A DNA stretch of 7,335 nt from Paracoccaceae bacterium (GCA_018222665.1 JAAEZW010000082.1:1-7335); one strand, 5' to 3'; counted from the stretch's first letter, positions 1-7,146 are shown. Translations and numbers: made by a program. Notes: generated from the letters alone by a model not told the origin.

Positions 1-2
1 GT

Positions 3-632
3 ATTGGCGGTTTGGCCTGTTTTATCGCGGTTTTCATCGTTTTCCGCTTTGCCCCCATTCTAACAACCCCCTACATCCTGTCGGAAAAATCGCGACTTGG
101 GTCTGTGTATTCTGAATGGATGCCGATTGAGGAAATTTCAGAAACGCTAAAGTTGACTATTGTTGCGGCTGAAGATGTGAATTTCTGCCAACATTGGGGC
201 TTTGACATGTCTGCCATTCGCGCCGCGATTCAGGATGGCGGGGATCGCGGGGCATCGACCCTGACACAGCAGGTCGTGAAAAATACCTTCCTGTGGCACG
301 GGCGCAGTTGGATGCGCAAAACGCTTGAGGCCTTTTTGACGCCTTTGGTGGAATTGTTCTGGTCCAAAGAACGGATATTAGAAGTCTATCTGAATGTCGC
401 AGAATTTGACGAAGGCGTTTTTGGCGCCGAGGCCGCGTCCCTGCATTATTTCGGCATCTCCTCAGATAGCCTGACCTTGGCCGAGGCTGCACGCCTTGCT
501 GCGGTTTTGCCAGCTCCCAAGGGGCGCTCTGCATCTGCGCCAACGCAATTCGTGTTGGATCGTGCAGACAATATTCAAGATGGTGCGGTTCTGATCCAAA
601 AGGATCAAAGATCACACTGTTTCATGGATTGA
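3..632 (+). CDS. mtgA: Monofunctional biosynthetic peptidoglycan transglycosylase MtgA, 5' end cut by window
   Basis: GT51 glycosyltransferase that polymerises lipid II into glycan strands at the outer face of the inner membrane, without a transpeptidase domain. The frame is open to the left edge, so the true start lies upstream; TTG at 12 is only an in-frame codon inside the N-terminal membrane anchor. Counting from that TTG, a hydrophobic stretch (about residues 1-22) matches the end of the single anchor helix. Then comes AAEDVNFCQHWGFD with the expected catalytic Glu54, GASTLTQQVVKN (about 80-91), and RILEVYLNVAEF followed by GVFGAEAASLHYFG (about 121-149), the standard GT51 motifs in order. 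The tail ends in a Cys-Phe motif common in Rhodobacteraceae MtgA (recalled, not searched). About 206 residues are visible of a usual 220-240. Stop TGA at 630-632. A 58-base gap separates it from the next gene on the same strand. Confidence 0.93.
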   Translation: MGGLACFIAVFIVFRFAPILTTPYILSEKSRLGSVYSEWMPIEEISETLKLTIVAAEDVNFCQHWGFDMSAIRAAIQDGGDRGASTLTQQVVKNTFLWHGRSWMRKTLEAFLTPLVELFWSKERILEVYLNVAEFDEGVFGAEAASLHYFGISSDSLTLAEAARLAAVLPAPKGRSASAPTQFVLDRADNIQDGAVLIQKDQRSHCFMD

Positions 633-690
633 TCCCTGCGTCGGAATTATGCCATTCATACACTGATTTTGAATTGAAAGTTGCCCCACG

Positions 691-1356
691 ATGTTACGCC
701 TTTATCATGTTCCATTGTCCCCTTTCTGCCGCAAGGTTCGGTTGGTTTTGGCCGAAAAAAAGATGGATGTTGAACTGATTGAGGAACGTTATTGGGAACA
801 ATCAACGGAATTTTTGCGTCGCAACCCTGCGGGCAAAGTTCCCATCCTGCGACACGAAGGGGCGCTGCTGACCGAAAGCACGCCGATCTGCGAGTATATA
901 GAAGAGTTAAACCCAGAACCTTCATTGATCCCCAAAGACGCCAAGGCGCGGTATGAAATGCGCCGATTGGTGTCGTGGTTTGATGATAAATTTCACCAAG
1001 AGGTGACCTCAAATCTACTTTATGAACGGGTGAACAAAAAGGTATCGGGACAGGGGTTTCCCGATAGCAAAAATATCAAAGAGGGTGCGCGCAAAATCAA
1101 ATACCATCTGGATTATATGGCCTGGTTGTTGGAGCATCGTCGTTGGTTGGCGGGTGATACAATGACATTGGCCGATTTTGCGGCCGCCGCGCATTTGTCC
1201 AGTTTGGATTATATTTCAGATGTGGATTGGAACCGATCATCTGTTGTAAAAGATTGGTATGCAAAAATTAAATCGCGCCCTGCGTTTCGCAATATCCTAT
1301 CTGATCAGGTGTCTGGGTTCCCACCGCCCCGTCATTACAATGATTTGGATTTCTGA
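691..1356 (+). CDS. fzlA: GST-fold protein, probable FtsZ-binding division protein FzlA
   Basis: A 221-residue glutathione S-transferase-fold protein: thioredoxin-like N-domain (about 1-80, with YHVPLSPFCRKVRL, the NPAGKVPIL turn with its cis-Pro, and ESTPICEYIEE) and an all-helical C-domain (about 90-205, with the GDTMTLADF capping motif). Features favouring FzlA over a metabolic GST are the RYWEQ segment with Trp35, probably equivalent to Caulobacter Trp38, and the C-terminal tail FPPPRHYNDLDF. In Caulobacter a conserved acidic tail of this kind is needed for division activity, and FzlA binds and curves FtsZ filaments without glutathione chemistry (established for Caulobacter; transferred here by resemblance). 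It acts in the cytoplasm at the Z-ring. No strong Shine-Dalgarno is visible before ATG 691, but the start fits the N-terminus of the family. queG follows 26 bases downstream, so the two are probably co-transcribed. The alternative is a plain GST of unknown substrate. Confidence 0.78.
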   Translation: MLRLYHVPLSPFCRKVRLVLAEKKMDVELIEERYWEQSTEFLRRNPAGKVPILRHEGALLTESTPICEYIEELNPEPSLIPKDAKARYEMRRLVSWFDDKFHQEVTSNLLYERVNKKVSGQGFPDSKNIKEGARKIKYHLDYMAWLLEHRRWLAGDTMTLADFAAAAHLSSLDYISDVDWNRSSVVKDWYAKIKSRPAFRNILSDQVSGFPPPRHYNDLDF

Positions 1357-1371
1357 TGCGTGCGCGGGTTT

Positions 1372-1377
1372 AGGGGG
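1372..1377 (+). promoter_or_regulatory. Ribosome binding site for queG (supports the GTG start)
   Basis: AGGGGG lies five bases before GTG 1383, in the short gap after fzlA. The spacing and the fit of the resulting N-terminus to QueG proteins support GTG rather than an internal ATG as the start. Confidence 0.6.
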
Positions 1378-1382
1378 TCACC

Positions 1383-2420
1383 GTGTCCCTTAAACAGGCG
1401 ATCATTGATCAGGCGCGGGCCGAGGGATTTTCGCTTTGCCGTTTTACCCACCTAGACAGCATTCCGCATGTCCCAGACAAGCTCTCGGATTTTATCGATG
1501 CGGGGTATCACGGACAAATGTCATGGATGGCGGAACGCCAAACATGGCGGGCAAATCCGCGTACGTTGTGGCCTGATGCGCAAACAATTATTATTCTGGG
1601 CGAAAGTTACGCACCAGAACATGATCCAACAGATATCCTGAAACATCCCGAAAAAGGTGCCATATCCGTTTATGCACAAAACAAGGATTACCATGACCTT
1701 GTTAAAAAACGCCTGAAACGATTGGCGCGCTGGTTAATCGCACATTCGGGTGGCGAGGTGAAAGTGTTTGTTGATACGGCCCCTGTTTCTGAAAAACCAT
1801 TGGGACAGGCCGCAGGTTTGGGGTGGCAGGGCAAACATACGAATTTGGTCAGCCGCGATTTGGGAAACTGGTTCTTTATCGGGTCTGTCTTTACCACCTT
1901 ATCTATTGAACCTGATAGCGCAGAGGTGGATCATTGCGGGTCTTGCCGATCCTGCATCACAGCATGCCCAACAGACGCCTTTCCCGCACCATATCAATTG
2001 GATGCGCGTCGTTGCATTTCCTATTTAACCATCGAGCATTCAGGTCCGGTCGACACGCATTTGAGGGGGTTAATGGGTAACCGCATTTATGGATGCGATG
2101 ATTGTTTGGCCGCCTGTCCGTGGAATAAATTCGCCAAAGAGGCAAGCGATATACGTTATCACGCGCGTGCAGATTTGATGGCCCCAAATCTTGGCAAACT
2201 GGCGATGTTGGACGATGCTGCATTTCGTACGAAATTTTCGGGCAGCCCGATCAAACGCATTGGTCGCAATCGGTTTGTGCGTAATGTCCTTTATGCGATT
2301 GGCAATTCACAGCGGCCCGATCTAATTCCCGTTGCCCATGGTTTATTCGACGATCCTGATCCCACCGTTGCTGACGCCGCCAGTTGGGCGGTTCAGCGAT
2401 TGTCGCAAATGGCGCGCTAA
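1383..2420 (+). CDS. queG: Epoxyqueuosine reductase QueG
   Basis: Cytoplasmic cobalamin- and Fe-S-dependent enzyme that reduces epoxyqueuosine to queuosine at the wobble position 34 of tRNAs with GUN anticodons, the last step of de novo Q synthesis. The 345 residues show the N-terminal cobalamin-binding region (about 1-170) with DTAPVSEK, whose Asp131 corresponds to the catalytic acid of the family. The first ferredoxin-type cluster motif is C185-x2-C188-x2-C191-x3-C195-P, and the second set is C238-x2-C241-x3-C245-P, with Cys211 between them, enough for two [4Fe-4S] clusters. The C-terminal part (about 285-345, [21 protein letters not shown] onwards) looks like the HEAT-type tRNA-binding tail. 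Length is normal for alphaproteobacteria, somewhat shorter than the enterobacterial form. It starts at GTG with a good ribosome binding site and follows fzlA by 26 bases. Nothing is damaged. Confidence 0.97.
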   Translation: MSLKQAIIDQARAEGFSLCRFTHLDSIPHVPDKLSDFIDAGYHGQMSWMAERQTWRANPRTLWPDAQTIIILGESYAPEHDPTDILKHPEKGAISVYAQNKDYHDLVKKRLKRLARWLIAHSGGEVKVFVDTAPVSEKPLGQAAGLGWQGKHTNLVSRDLGNWFFIGSVFTTLSIEPDSAEVDHCGSCRSCITACPTDAFPAPYQLDARRCISYLTIEHSGPVDTHLRGLMGNRIYGCDDCLAACPWNKFAKEASDIRYHARADLMAPNLGKLAMLDDAAFRTKFSGSPIKRIGRNRFVRNVLYAIGNSQRPDLIPVAHGLFDDPDPTVADAASWAVQRLSQMAR

Positions 2421-2475
2421 ACATGCCGCAAATAGACAGACGTTTTTGGTTCGCCGCGCTATCTCAGCGGAAATG

Positions 2476-2481
2476 AAGGAG
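2476..2481 (+). promoter_or_regulatory. Ribosome binding site of the hyuA-like gene
   Basis: AAGGAG sits five bases before ATG 2487, close to the ideal anti-16S match and the strongest Shine-Dalgarno seen in the window. It fixes the start and suggests the gene is translated efficiently. The 66-base gap after queG holds no convincing terminator. Confidence 0.75.
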
Positions 2482-2486
2482 CAGGC

Positions 2487-4487
2487 ATGACATACCTATT
2501 GGGCATAGATACGGGCGGCACATATACCGACGCGGTGATCCTGCGTGACGAAGAGGAAGTGATTGCTTCGGCAAAGTCGTTGACGACCCGCCATGATCTC
2601 GCCGAAGGCATTGGCAAGGCTGCGGCAGCAACCCTTCAGTCTGCTGGCATCGATGCGGGTGACATCGCGATGGCTTCGCTCTCCACCACTTTGGCGACAA
2701 ATGCCTTGGTCGAGGGGCAGGGGGGTCGTGTTGGCCTGATCTTCATTGGGTTTCGTGAGGGAGATTTAGACAAGCATGGCCTGACCCAAGCATTGGCGGG
2801 TGATCCTGTTTTGTCGATTGCAGGGGGCCACAATCACGCAGGGGGTGAGGCGGTCCCGCTTGATCTAGCTGCGATTGAGGAATGGGTTGAACAGCAAAGC
2901 GGTATTTCGGCCTTTGCAGTCGCATCGCAATTCGCAACACGAAATCCGACCCACGAACTAGCGGTTTTGAAGTTACTGCGCGAAAAAACGGGTAAACCCG
3001 TTAGCCTATCACATCAGCTTTCGGCCAAATTGAACGGTCCGCGGCGTGCGCTGACCGCCTTGTTGAATGCACGCTTGATCGGGCTGATTGATCGGTTGTT
3101 GCAGCGCGCGCAATCTGTGCTCTCTGATCTGGGTGTGAATGCGCCACTGATGGTGGTGCGTGGCGATGGTGCGTTGATCTCACTGGATCAGGCGCGCGAA
3201 AAACCAATTGAAACAATCCTTAGCGGCCCTGCGGCCTCAATCGTTGGGGCGCGGTGGTTGACCAATTCTGACAATGCATTGGTTTCGGATATTGGCGGAA
3301 CCACCACTGACATTGCCGTTTTGCGCGATGGATTGCCTGCCATTGATCCCGAAGGCGCCAAGGTGGGCCCATACCGCACCATGGTCGAGGCCGTTGCCAT
3401 GCGCACCTTTGGTCTGGGTGGGGATAGTGAGGTTCATTTTGTCTCGCAGGGTTTGCAGGGCGGCGTCACATTGGGCCCACGCCGTGTGTTGCCCGTATCC
3501 CTTGCTGCAACGATTGACCCCGACATCGTTCATGCTGCCTTGGACGCCCAGTTGCGCGGCACGCTGCCTGGGGATTATGATGCTCGTTTTGTACGCCGCA
3601 TTGATGTTTTTGAAGCGGGGGGATTAAGCGCACGCGACGAGGGTGTCTACAACCGCATAACCGCGCAGTTTCAGCCGATCAGCGATGTGTTAAAAACCCG
3701 GATCGAGGCACAGGCACTGATGCGGTTGGTGTCGCGCGGATTGGTCCAGATTTCTGCACTAACCCCATCTGATGCGTCGCATGCATTGGGGCGAGTTGAT
3801 GTATGGGATACTGATGCCGCGATTAAAGCACTGTCGCTGTTTATGCGGCGCAGAACGGGGTCGGGTGAATTATTGTCGGATGATCCAAATCACATGGCAC
3901 AGATTGTGATTGATCAGTTGACGCATCAAACCTGTTTGGCCGTTTTGGAAACCGCATTTGCCGAGGATGCGTTTGATTTTGAAATGGCCCCTGATGACTT
4001 GGCCAAACATATTATGACAACGCGTGGGTTGGTGGGGCACCGCGGATTGTTACGCATTGATTTGGGGATTGATGTGCCAGTTGTGGGGCTTGGCGCCTCG
4101 GCGCCCAGTTATTATCCAGCGGTCGGTGAAAAATTGGGATGCCCGATGGTGTTATCGGAACATGCAGGTGTCGCCAATGCAATTGGTGCCGTTGTCGGCC
4201 GCGTCACATTTCGCAAATCTGCCACGATAACCAGTCCGTCAGAGGGGCTTTATCGGGTGCATTATGGGGACCACCCCCATGATTTTGCTGAAAGCGATGC
4301 GGCTTTATCCTTTATCAAGGATGCGCTCTACTCAACTGCGCTATCAGATGCGCAGGATGCAGGTGCCGAACAAATAGAAGTGACCTTGGATCAAGACATC
4401 AAAATGGCTGAAATCGAAAGTCGTCAAGTTTTTGTCGAGGCGCTAGTGACCGCCACCGCAAAGGGTCGTCCGCGCGTTGCGCATTAG
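2487..4487 (+). CDS. Solitary HyuA-type hydantoinase/5-oxoprolinase family protein, substrate unknown
   Basis: A 666-residue member of the ATP-dependent hydantoinase A / 5-oxoprolinase A superfamily, whose known members open cyclic amides or carboxylate ketones with ATP. The actin-like ATPase fold shows in GIDTGGTYTDA near the N-terminus (Asp8) and again in SDIGGTTTDIAVLRDG (Asp268-Asp275), with SGPAASIVGA at about 246-255. The N-domain covers roughly 1-180, the central domain 195-500 and a C-terminal domain the rest. Where many HyuA proteins have a glycine-rich GAGGGS loop, this one reads FGLGGDSEV (308-316), so it belongs to a divergent branch. HyuA normally works with HyuB, and no HyuB is present upstream or downstream in this window, so the reaction cannot be assigned. 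The frame is uninterrupted and ends in a natural-looking tail (EALVTATAKGRPRVAH). Only six bases separate its TAG from recognisable remains of the deaminase gene, in the same frame. Confidence 0.85.
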   Translation: MTYLLGIDTGGTYTDAVILRDEEEVIASAKSLTTRHDLAEGIGKAAAATLQSAGIDAGDIAMASLSTTLATNALVEGQGGRVGLIFIGFREGDLDKHGLTQALAGDPVLSIAGGHNHAGGEAVPLDLAAIEEWVEQQSGISAFAVASQFATRNPTHELAVLKLLREKTGKPVSLSHQLSAKLNGPRRALTALLNARLIGLIDRLLQRAQSVLSDLGVNAPLMVVRGDGALISLDQAREKPIETILSGPAASIVGARWLTNSDNALVSDIGGTTTDIAVLRDGLPAIDPEGAKVGPYRTMVEAVAMRTFGLGGDSEVHFVSQGLQGGVTLGPRRVLPVSLAATIDPDIVHAALDAQLRGTLPGDYDARFVRRIDVFEAGGLSARDEGVYNRITAQFQPISDVLKTRIEAQALMRLVSRGLVQISALTPSDASHALGRVDVWDTDAAIKALSLFMRRRTGSGELLSDDPNHMAQIVIDQLTHQTCLAVLETAFAEDAFDFEMAPDDLAKHIMTTRGLVGHRGLLRIDLGIDVPVVGLGASAPSYYPAVGEKLGCPMVLSEHAGVANAIGAVVGRVTFRKSATITSPSEGLYRVHYGDHPHDFAESDAALSFIKDALYSTALSDAQDAGAEQIEVTLDQDIKMAEIESRQVFVEALVTATAKGRPRVAH

Positions 4488-4493
4488 CCTAAC

Positions 4494-4937
4494 TTGGCGC
4501 AGTACTTGCAGGTGTTGACCACAGATCTTGATCTGCCGATGTTGGATAGCATGGTTTCAGGTCTATTGCGGGCGCAAAATGTCTATGTCATCGGTCGTGG
4601 CGCGGGTTTGGGTGCAGCGCAGGAAGTTGCCCTAAAACTCAAAGATTTTGCATGGTCCCTTGCAGCTTGTCACAAAACCCCTGACCGTTCTGATTTTGGA
4701 TACCGAGGAAGCCGCAACCCAAGACAGCCTTGATCGCGCCTAGGCCCGTTTACACAATCGGGCAGTGACGTTTATCGATTGCGCACAAGCGATTTTGGGG
4801 TGGCCGATTTAGCGTCCGCAGCGGCCGCGGCATTATTGATTTATGTGTTATATCCAACGATAAAAAATGCTGCAGTCGCCGTAGGTTTCAACCCTGACGC
4901 CCTCGATACATTGACCAAGGTTACGGTGACTGTGTAA
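4494..4937 (+). pseudogene. Decayed SIS-domain amino-sugar deaminase/isomerase gene (NagB-II / GlmS isomerase-like)
   Basis: Three pieces of one SIS-domain protein lie in order but in different frames. Piece 1 (4494 to about 4646) reads VYVIGRGAGLGAAQEVALKLKD, the sugar-phosphate-binding loop and helix of a second SIS domain. Piece 2 (about 4648-4740, shifted by one) reads LHGPLQLVT and on to QDSLDRA. Piece 3 (4749-4937, back in the first frame) reads SDVYRLRTSDFGV and ends DALDTLTKVTVTV, the C-tail form seen in GlmS/NagB-II proteins. Lesions: the whole first SIS domain and start are missing (about 160 residues by family length); about 14 residues between LKLKD and LHGP are deleted, including the HAE segment that carries an active-site Glu in relatives; TAG at 4741-4743 stands where a Glu codon (GAG) is likely; and one T is lost in the T run at 4749-4751. 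An intact form would convert GlcN-6-P to Fru-6-P plus ammonia, the step after NagA. With four independent lesions, sequencing error is unlikely. Confidence 0.88.
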
Positions 4938-5095
4938 ATGGGCGCGATTTGTGAAAATAAAGCATGTGGTATGCCATTATCTATTGCACTGCTGAACGAA
5001 TGCGGTGTCAAATGGAGCCAAACAAACGGCCAAGTGGGTTTTTAAACGCAATTTGGACCGCATAAGATCGGCACAATGTGCCCTGAGGTATCAGT
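4938..5095 (+). other. Spacer between the deaminase pseudogene and the kinase gene
   Basis: This 158-base stretch has no recognisable gene. It contains a 35-codon open frame (4938-5045) starting at an ATG that abuts the pseudogene's stop (TAAATG). The predicted peptide has three Cys and no family I know, there is no Shine-Dalgarno, and it is probably chance or further debris. A weak promoter-like TTGGAC occurs at 5053-5058 without a good -10 partner. TGAGG at 5084-5088 is the likely ribosome binding site for the kinase, seven bases before its ATG. The intact deaminase operon would presumably have been transcribed through here, so how the kinase is now expressed is unclear. Confidence 0.5.
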
Positions 5096-5995
5096 ATGAC
5101 GGCAGTCGGTTTGGATTTGGGTGGGTCCAAGATTGAGGCGCAAATTTTTGACGCGGATTGGGCGTTAACGGATAAGCGCCGTGTTGATACGCCACAGACA
5201 TATCATGCGCTATTGAATGCGATTGGCGATCTGGTTGCGTGGTCCAAAGCGGATCAGGCCAATGTCCCGATTGGAATTGGCGCCGCAGGGGTGCTGTCGG
5301 CGGATGGGCGCGCGCTGACCGCGAATTTACCTGCAACAAATCATAGGATTGTTCATGATATTCACGCGCAAATTGATGCTGGCATAGTCTATGTAAATGA
5401 TGGACGCGCATTTGCCCTGTCTGAGGCTGTGTTTGGTGCGGGACGCGGGCATGATATGACGCTTGGCTTAATCCTTGGCACGGGTGTTGGCGCGGGAATG
5501 ACATGGCGTGGTGAACTGATCGGAGAGCCGCATTCGATTGCAGGCGAAATTGGGCACATCGCAGCCCCGCTTTCGGTATGTAGCGACCTGCCTATAATTG
5601 AATGTGGATGTGGCCGCTCTGCCTGTTATGAGGCCTATGCCTCGGGTCCGGGACTGTCACGATTGGCGCTTCACTATTTGGGTGAAACGCTGTCGCCTAT
5701 GGAGATCGCTGAGCAAAAATCAAAGAAACCATCGGTACAGATGGTGTGGGAAAAATGGTGCGAAATCGTTTCGGAAATGATCATCACCTCGTCGTTCCAC
5801 ATTGCCCCCGACGTTGTCGTTTTGGGGGGCGGTTTATCAAAAATTGCTGGCGTTATTGATGATCTGGCGATTGCCGTTGATAAACGCGCATTGGCGAATG
5901 TGAAGCGTCCCAAAATTGTTTTGGCCGAAGCTGGAGATGCAAGCGGTGCGCGTGGTGCGGCCTATGCCGCCTATTTGAAAGGTCAGGTGGGATGA
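5096..5995 (+). CDS. ROK-family sugar kinase, probable N-acetylglucosamine kinase
   Basis: A 299-residue cytoplasmic ROK kinase that phosphorylates a hexose or amino sugar on C6 with ATP. GLDLGGSKIEAQ (5-16) is the phosphate-1 loop. Asn101-Asp102 (VNDGRAFALSE) supplies the catalytic base. LGTGVGAGM (127-135) is the phosphate-2 loop. GEIGH (150-154) followed by C170-G-C172-x4-C177 gives the ROK zinc site (His154 plus three Cys), and VVLGGGLS (241-248) is the adenosine-contact motif. There is no N-terminal DNA-binding domain, so it is a kinase and not a NagC/Mlc-type repressor. Its ATGA overlap with nagA (TGA 5993-5995, ATG 5992) and the adjacent deaminase wreck make GlcNAc the most likely substrate, giving the GlcNAc-6-P that NagA uses. 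Glucosamine or N-acetylmannosamine cannot be excluded from sequence alone. The start is supported by TGAGG at 5084-5088. All catalytic residues are present. Confidence 0.88.
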   Translation: MTAVGLDLGGSKIEAQIFDADWALTDKRRVDTPQTYHALLNAIGDLVAWSKADQANVPIGIGAAGVLSADGRALTANLPATNHRIVHDIHAQIDAGIVYVNDGRAFALSEAVFGAGRGHDMTLGLILGTGVGAGMTWRGELIGEPHSIAGEIGHIAAPLSVCSDLPIIECGCGRSACYEAYASGPGLSRLALHYLGETLSPMEIAEQKSKKPSVQMVWEKWCEIVSEMIITSSFHIAPDVVVLGGGLSKIAGVIDDLAIAVDKRALANVKRPKIVLAEAGDASGARGAAYAAYLKGQVG

Positions 5996-7146
5996 CAACA
6001 GGCACATACATAATCCCAACCGCAATCTATGTGGAAAAGGCGTTGGATACGTCACATGCTGTCCATGTCATGGATGATCGGGCGCAATTAGTTTCACGCG
6101 ACGCTGTCCCCAGTGATGGACGGGTGATTAAGATTGACGGCATCGTTGCGCCTGGGTTTCTGGACCTGCAGGTTAACGGAGGTGGCGGAGTCCTGTTCAA
6201 TGATGATCCATCGCCACAGGTGATCGACCATATCCGTGATACGCATGCCCGATACGGAACGATTGGCATTCTGCCGACCGTCATCACGGACGCGCCAGAT
6301 GTCATAGATAGGGCGGCGGACGCTGTCATCGCACATGGTCAAACGGATCATGTCTTGGGCATTCATATCGAGGGACCACATATTTCGCAGGGACGTAGGG
6401 GAACACATTCTTCGGAATTAATACGCCCATTTGATGAACGCACCTTTGCAACACTGTGTCGTTTGCGCGACGCGAATATCACAACGAAATTAACGCTTGC
6501 GCCCGAGGTGGTGGACCCCGAAACTGTTCATCGCATTGCAAAATTAGGTGTCATTGTTTCAATCGGACATACAGTTGCCAGCAATGCGCAAGCATGGGCG
6601 GCAATTACCGCGGGCGCCAGTTGCGCGACACATTTGATGAACGCGATGCCGCCGTTGATCAATCGTGATCCAGGCCCAGTTGTTGCGATTATGAATGCGG
6701 GTCTTGCCTGTGGTATCATTTGCGACGGGATTCACGTTGAGGACGAAATGATCAAACTTGCGCTTCGTGCACATACGCATCCAGAGCGCATTTTCTTAGT
6801 TTCAGACTCGATGCCAACGATTGGCGGGCCAGACCAGTTTGACCTTTATGATATGACCGTGCGTTTGAGAGAGGGCCAATTGATCAATTCGGAAGGATCC
6901 TTGGCAGGTGCGCATATTACACAGGCAGAGGGGGTTGCCCGACTGGTCAACGCCATAGGCTTCAACGTTGTGGATGCCCTGCATATGGCGATTGATGCGC
7001 CTGCAAATATGATGGGACGATCAGATCTGAAAAACGTCGATGGTCGTGCGATCAGCGATTTGGTGGTGCTGTCAAAGTGTGCGCGGCAAACAACGATGTT
7101 GTCCGCCCATCTTGAAAAAAAATGGGCCGGCGAACCGGCCCAATAA
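5992..7146 (+). CDS. nagA: N-acetylglucosamine-6-phosphate deacetylase NagA
   Basis: Amidohydrolase-superfamily enzyme that hydrolyses GlcNAc-6-P to GlcN-6-P and acetate in the cytoplasm. At 384 residues it matches the E. coli enzyme (382). PGFLDLQVNGGGG (54-66) has Gln60 in place of the first His of the HxH motif, as in the single-metal E. coli type. IHIEGPHIS gives metal ligand Glu127, and His193 (GHT) and His214 (THLMNAMPPLINRDPG) are the other ligands. His248 (CDGIHVED) probably contacts the substrate, and Asp272 (VSDSMP) is the catalytic Asp. All agree in order and spacing with the family. The start codon overlaps the kinase stop (ATGA), implying translational coupling. The product GlcN-6-P would normally go to a deaminase, whose gene just upstream is broken. 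The last codons (7115-7142) also form the serA terminator on the other strand and include a run of eight A. The C-terminal residues EKKWAGEPAQ are therefore probably shaped by that overlap. Confidence 0.96.
   Translation: MTTGTYIIPTAIYVEKALDTSHAVHVMDDRAQLVSRDAVPSDGRVIKIDGIVAPGFLDLQVNGGGGVLFNDDPSPQVIDHIRDTHARYGTIGILPTVITDAPDVIDRAADAVIAHGQTDHVLGIHIEGPHISQGRRGTHSSELIRPFDERTFATLCRLRDANITTKLTLAPEVVDPETVHRIAKLGVIVSIGHTVASNAQAWAAITAGASCATHLMNAMPPLINRDPGPVVAIMNAGLACGIICDGIHVEDEMIKLALRAHTHPERIFLVSDSMPTIGGPDQFDLYDMTVRLREGQLINSEGSLAGAHITQAEGVARLVNAIGFNVVDALHMAIDAPANMMGRSDLKNVDGRAISDLVVLSKCARQTTMLSAHLEKKWAGEPAQ
7115..7142 (-). terminator. Intrinsic terminator of serA, embedded in the 3' end of nagA
   Basis: An inverted repeat TGGGCCGG (7123-7130), loop CGAA (7131-7134), CCGGCCCA (7135-7142) makes a perfect 8-bp, almost all G-C stem with a four-base loop. 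Read on the minus strand it is followed at once by eight T (complement of A 7115-7122), the classic rho-independent form, ten bases past the serA stop. Read on the plus strand the stem is followed by AATAAATCAATT, not a U tract, so it should work well only for serA. Confidence 0.9.

Noticed and set aside
157..615. Long open frame on the minus strand opposite mtgA
   Set aside because: The plus strand shows every GT51 motif in order. The antisense product has no recognisable domain and a composition rich in Arg and Pro typical of a shadow frame.
2421..2486. Terminator or regulatory RNA between queG and the hyuA-like gene
   Set aside because: Only a 4-bp CCGC/GCGG pairing without a T tract is visible, too weak to call.
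3274..3627. 117-codon plus-strand frame inside the hyuA-like gene
   Set aside because: It lies in another frame wholly within the coding region of a clear ATPase domain, is rich in Cys, Pro and Trp, and has no homology that I recognise.
4494..4733. A real 79-residue SIS-domain protein
   Set aside because: Only the first 51 or so residues resemble the family. The rest is out of frame, and the true continuation appears in the neighbouring frame (LHGPLQLVT), so it is a pseudogene piece and not a small functional protein.
4600..4760. Programmed frameshifting to make a full-length SIS protein
   Set aside because: There is a real loss of about 14 residues, a nonsense codon, and a missing first domain. 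No recoding event could restore an active enzyme.
5091..5504. 137-codon minus-strand open frame opposite the kinase gene
   Set aside because: It is antisense to the well-supported ROK motifs, has a His/Gln/Pro-rich unnatural composition and no family resemblance.
5096..5995. NagC/Mlc-like ROK transcriptional repressor
   Set aside because: The protein is only 299 residues and begins directly with the phosphate-1 loop, with no N-terminal helix-turn-helix.
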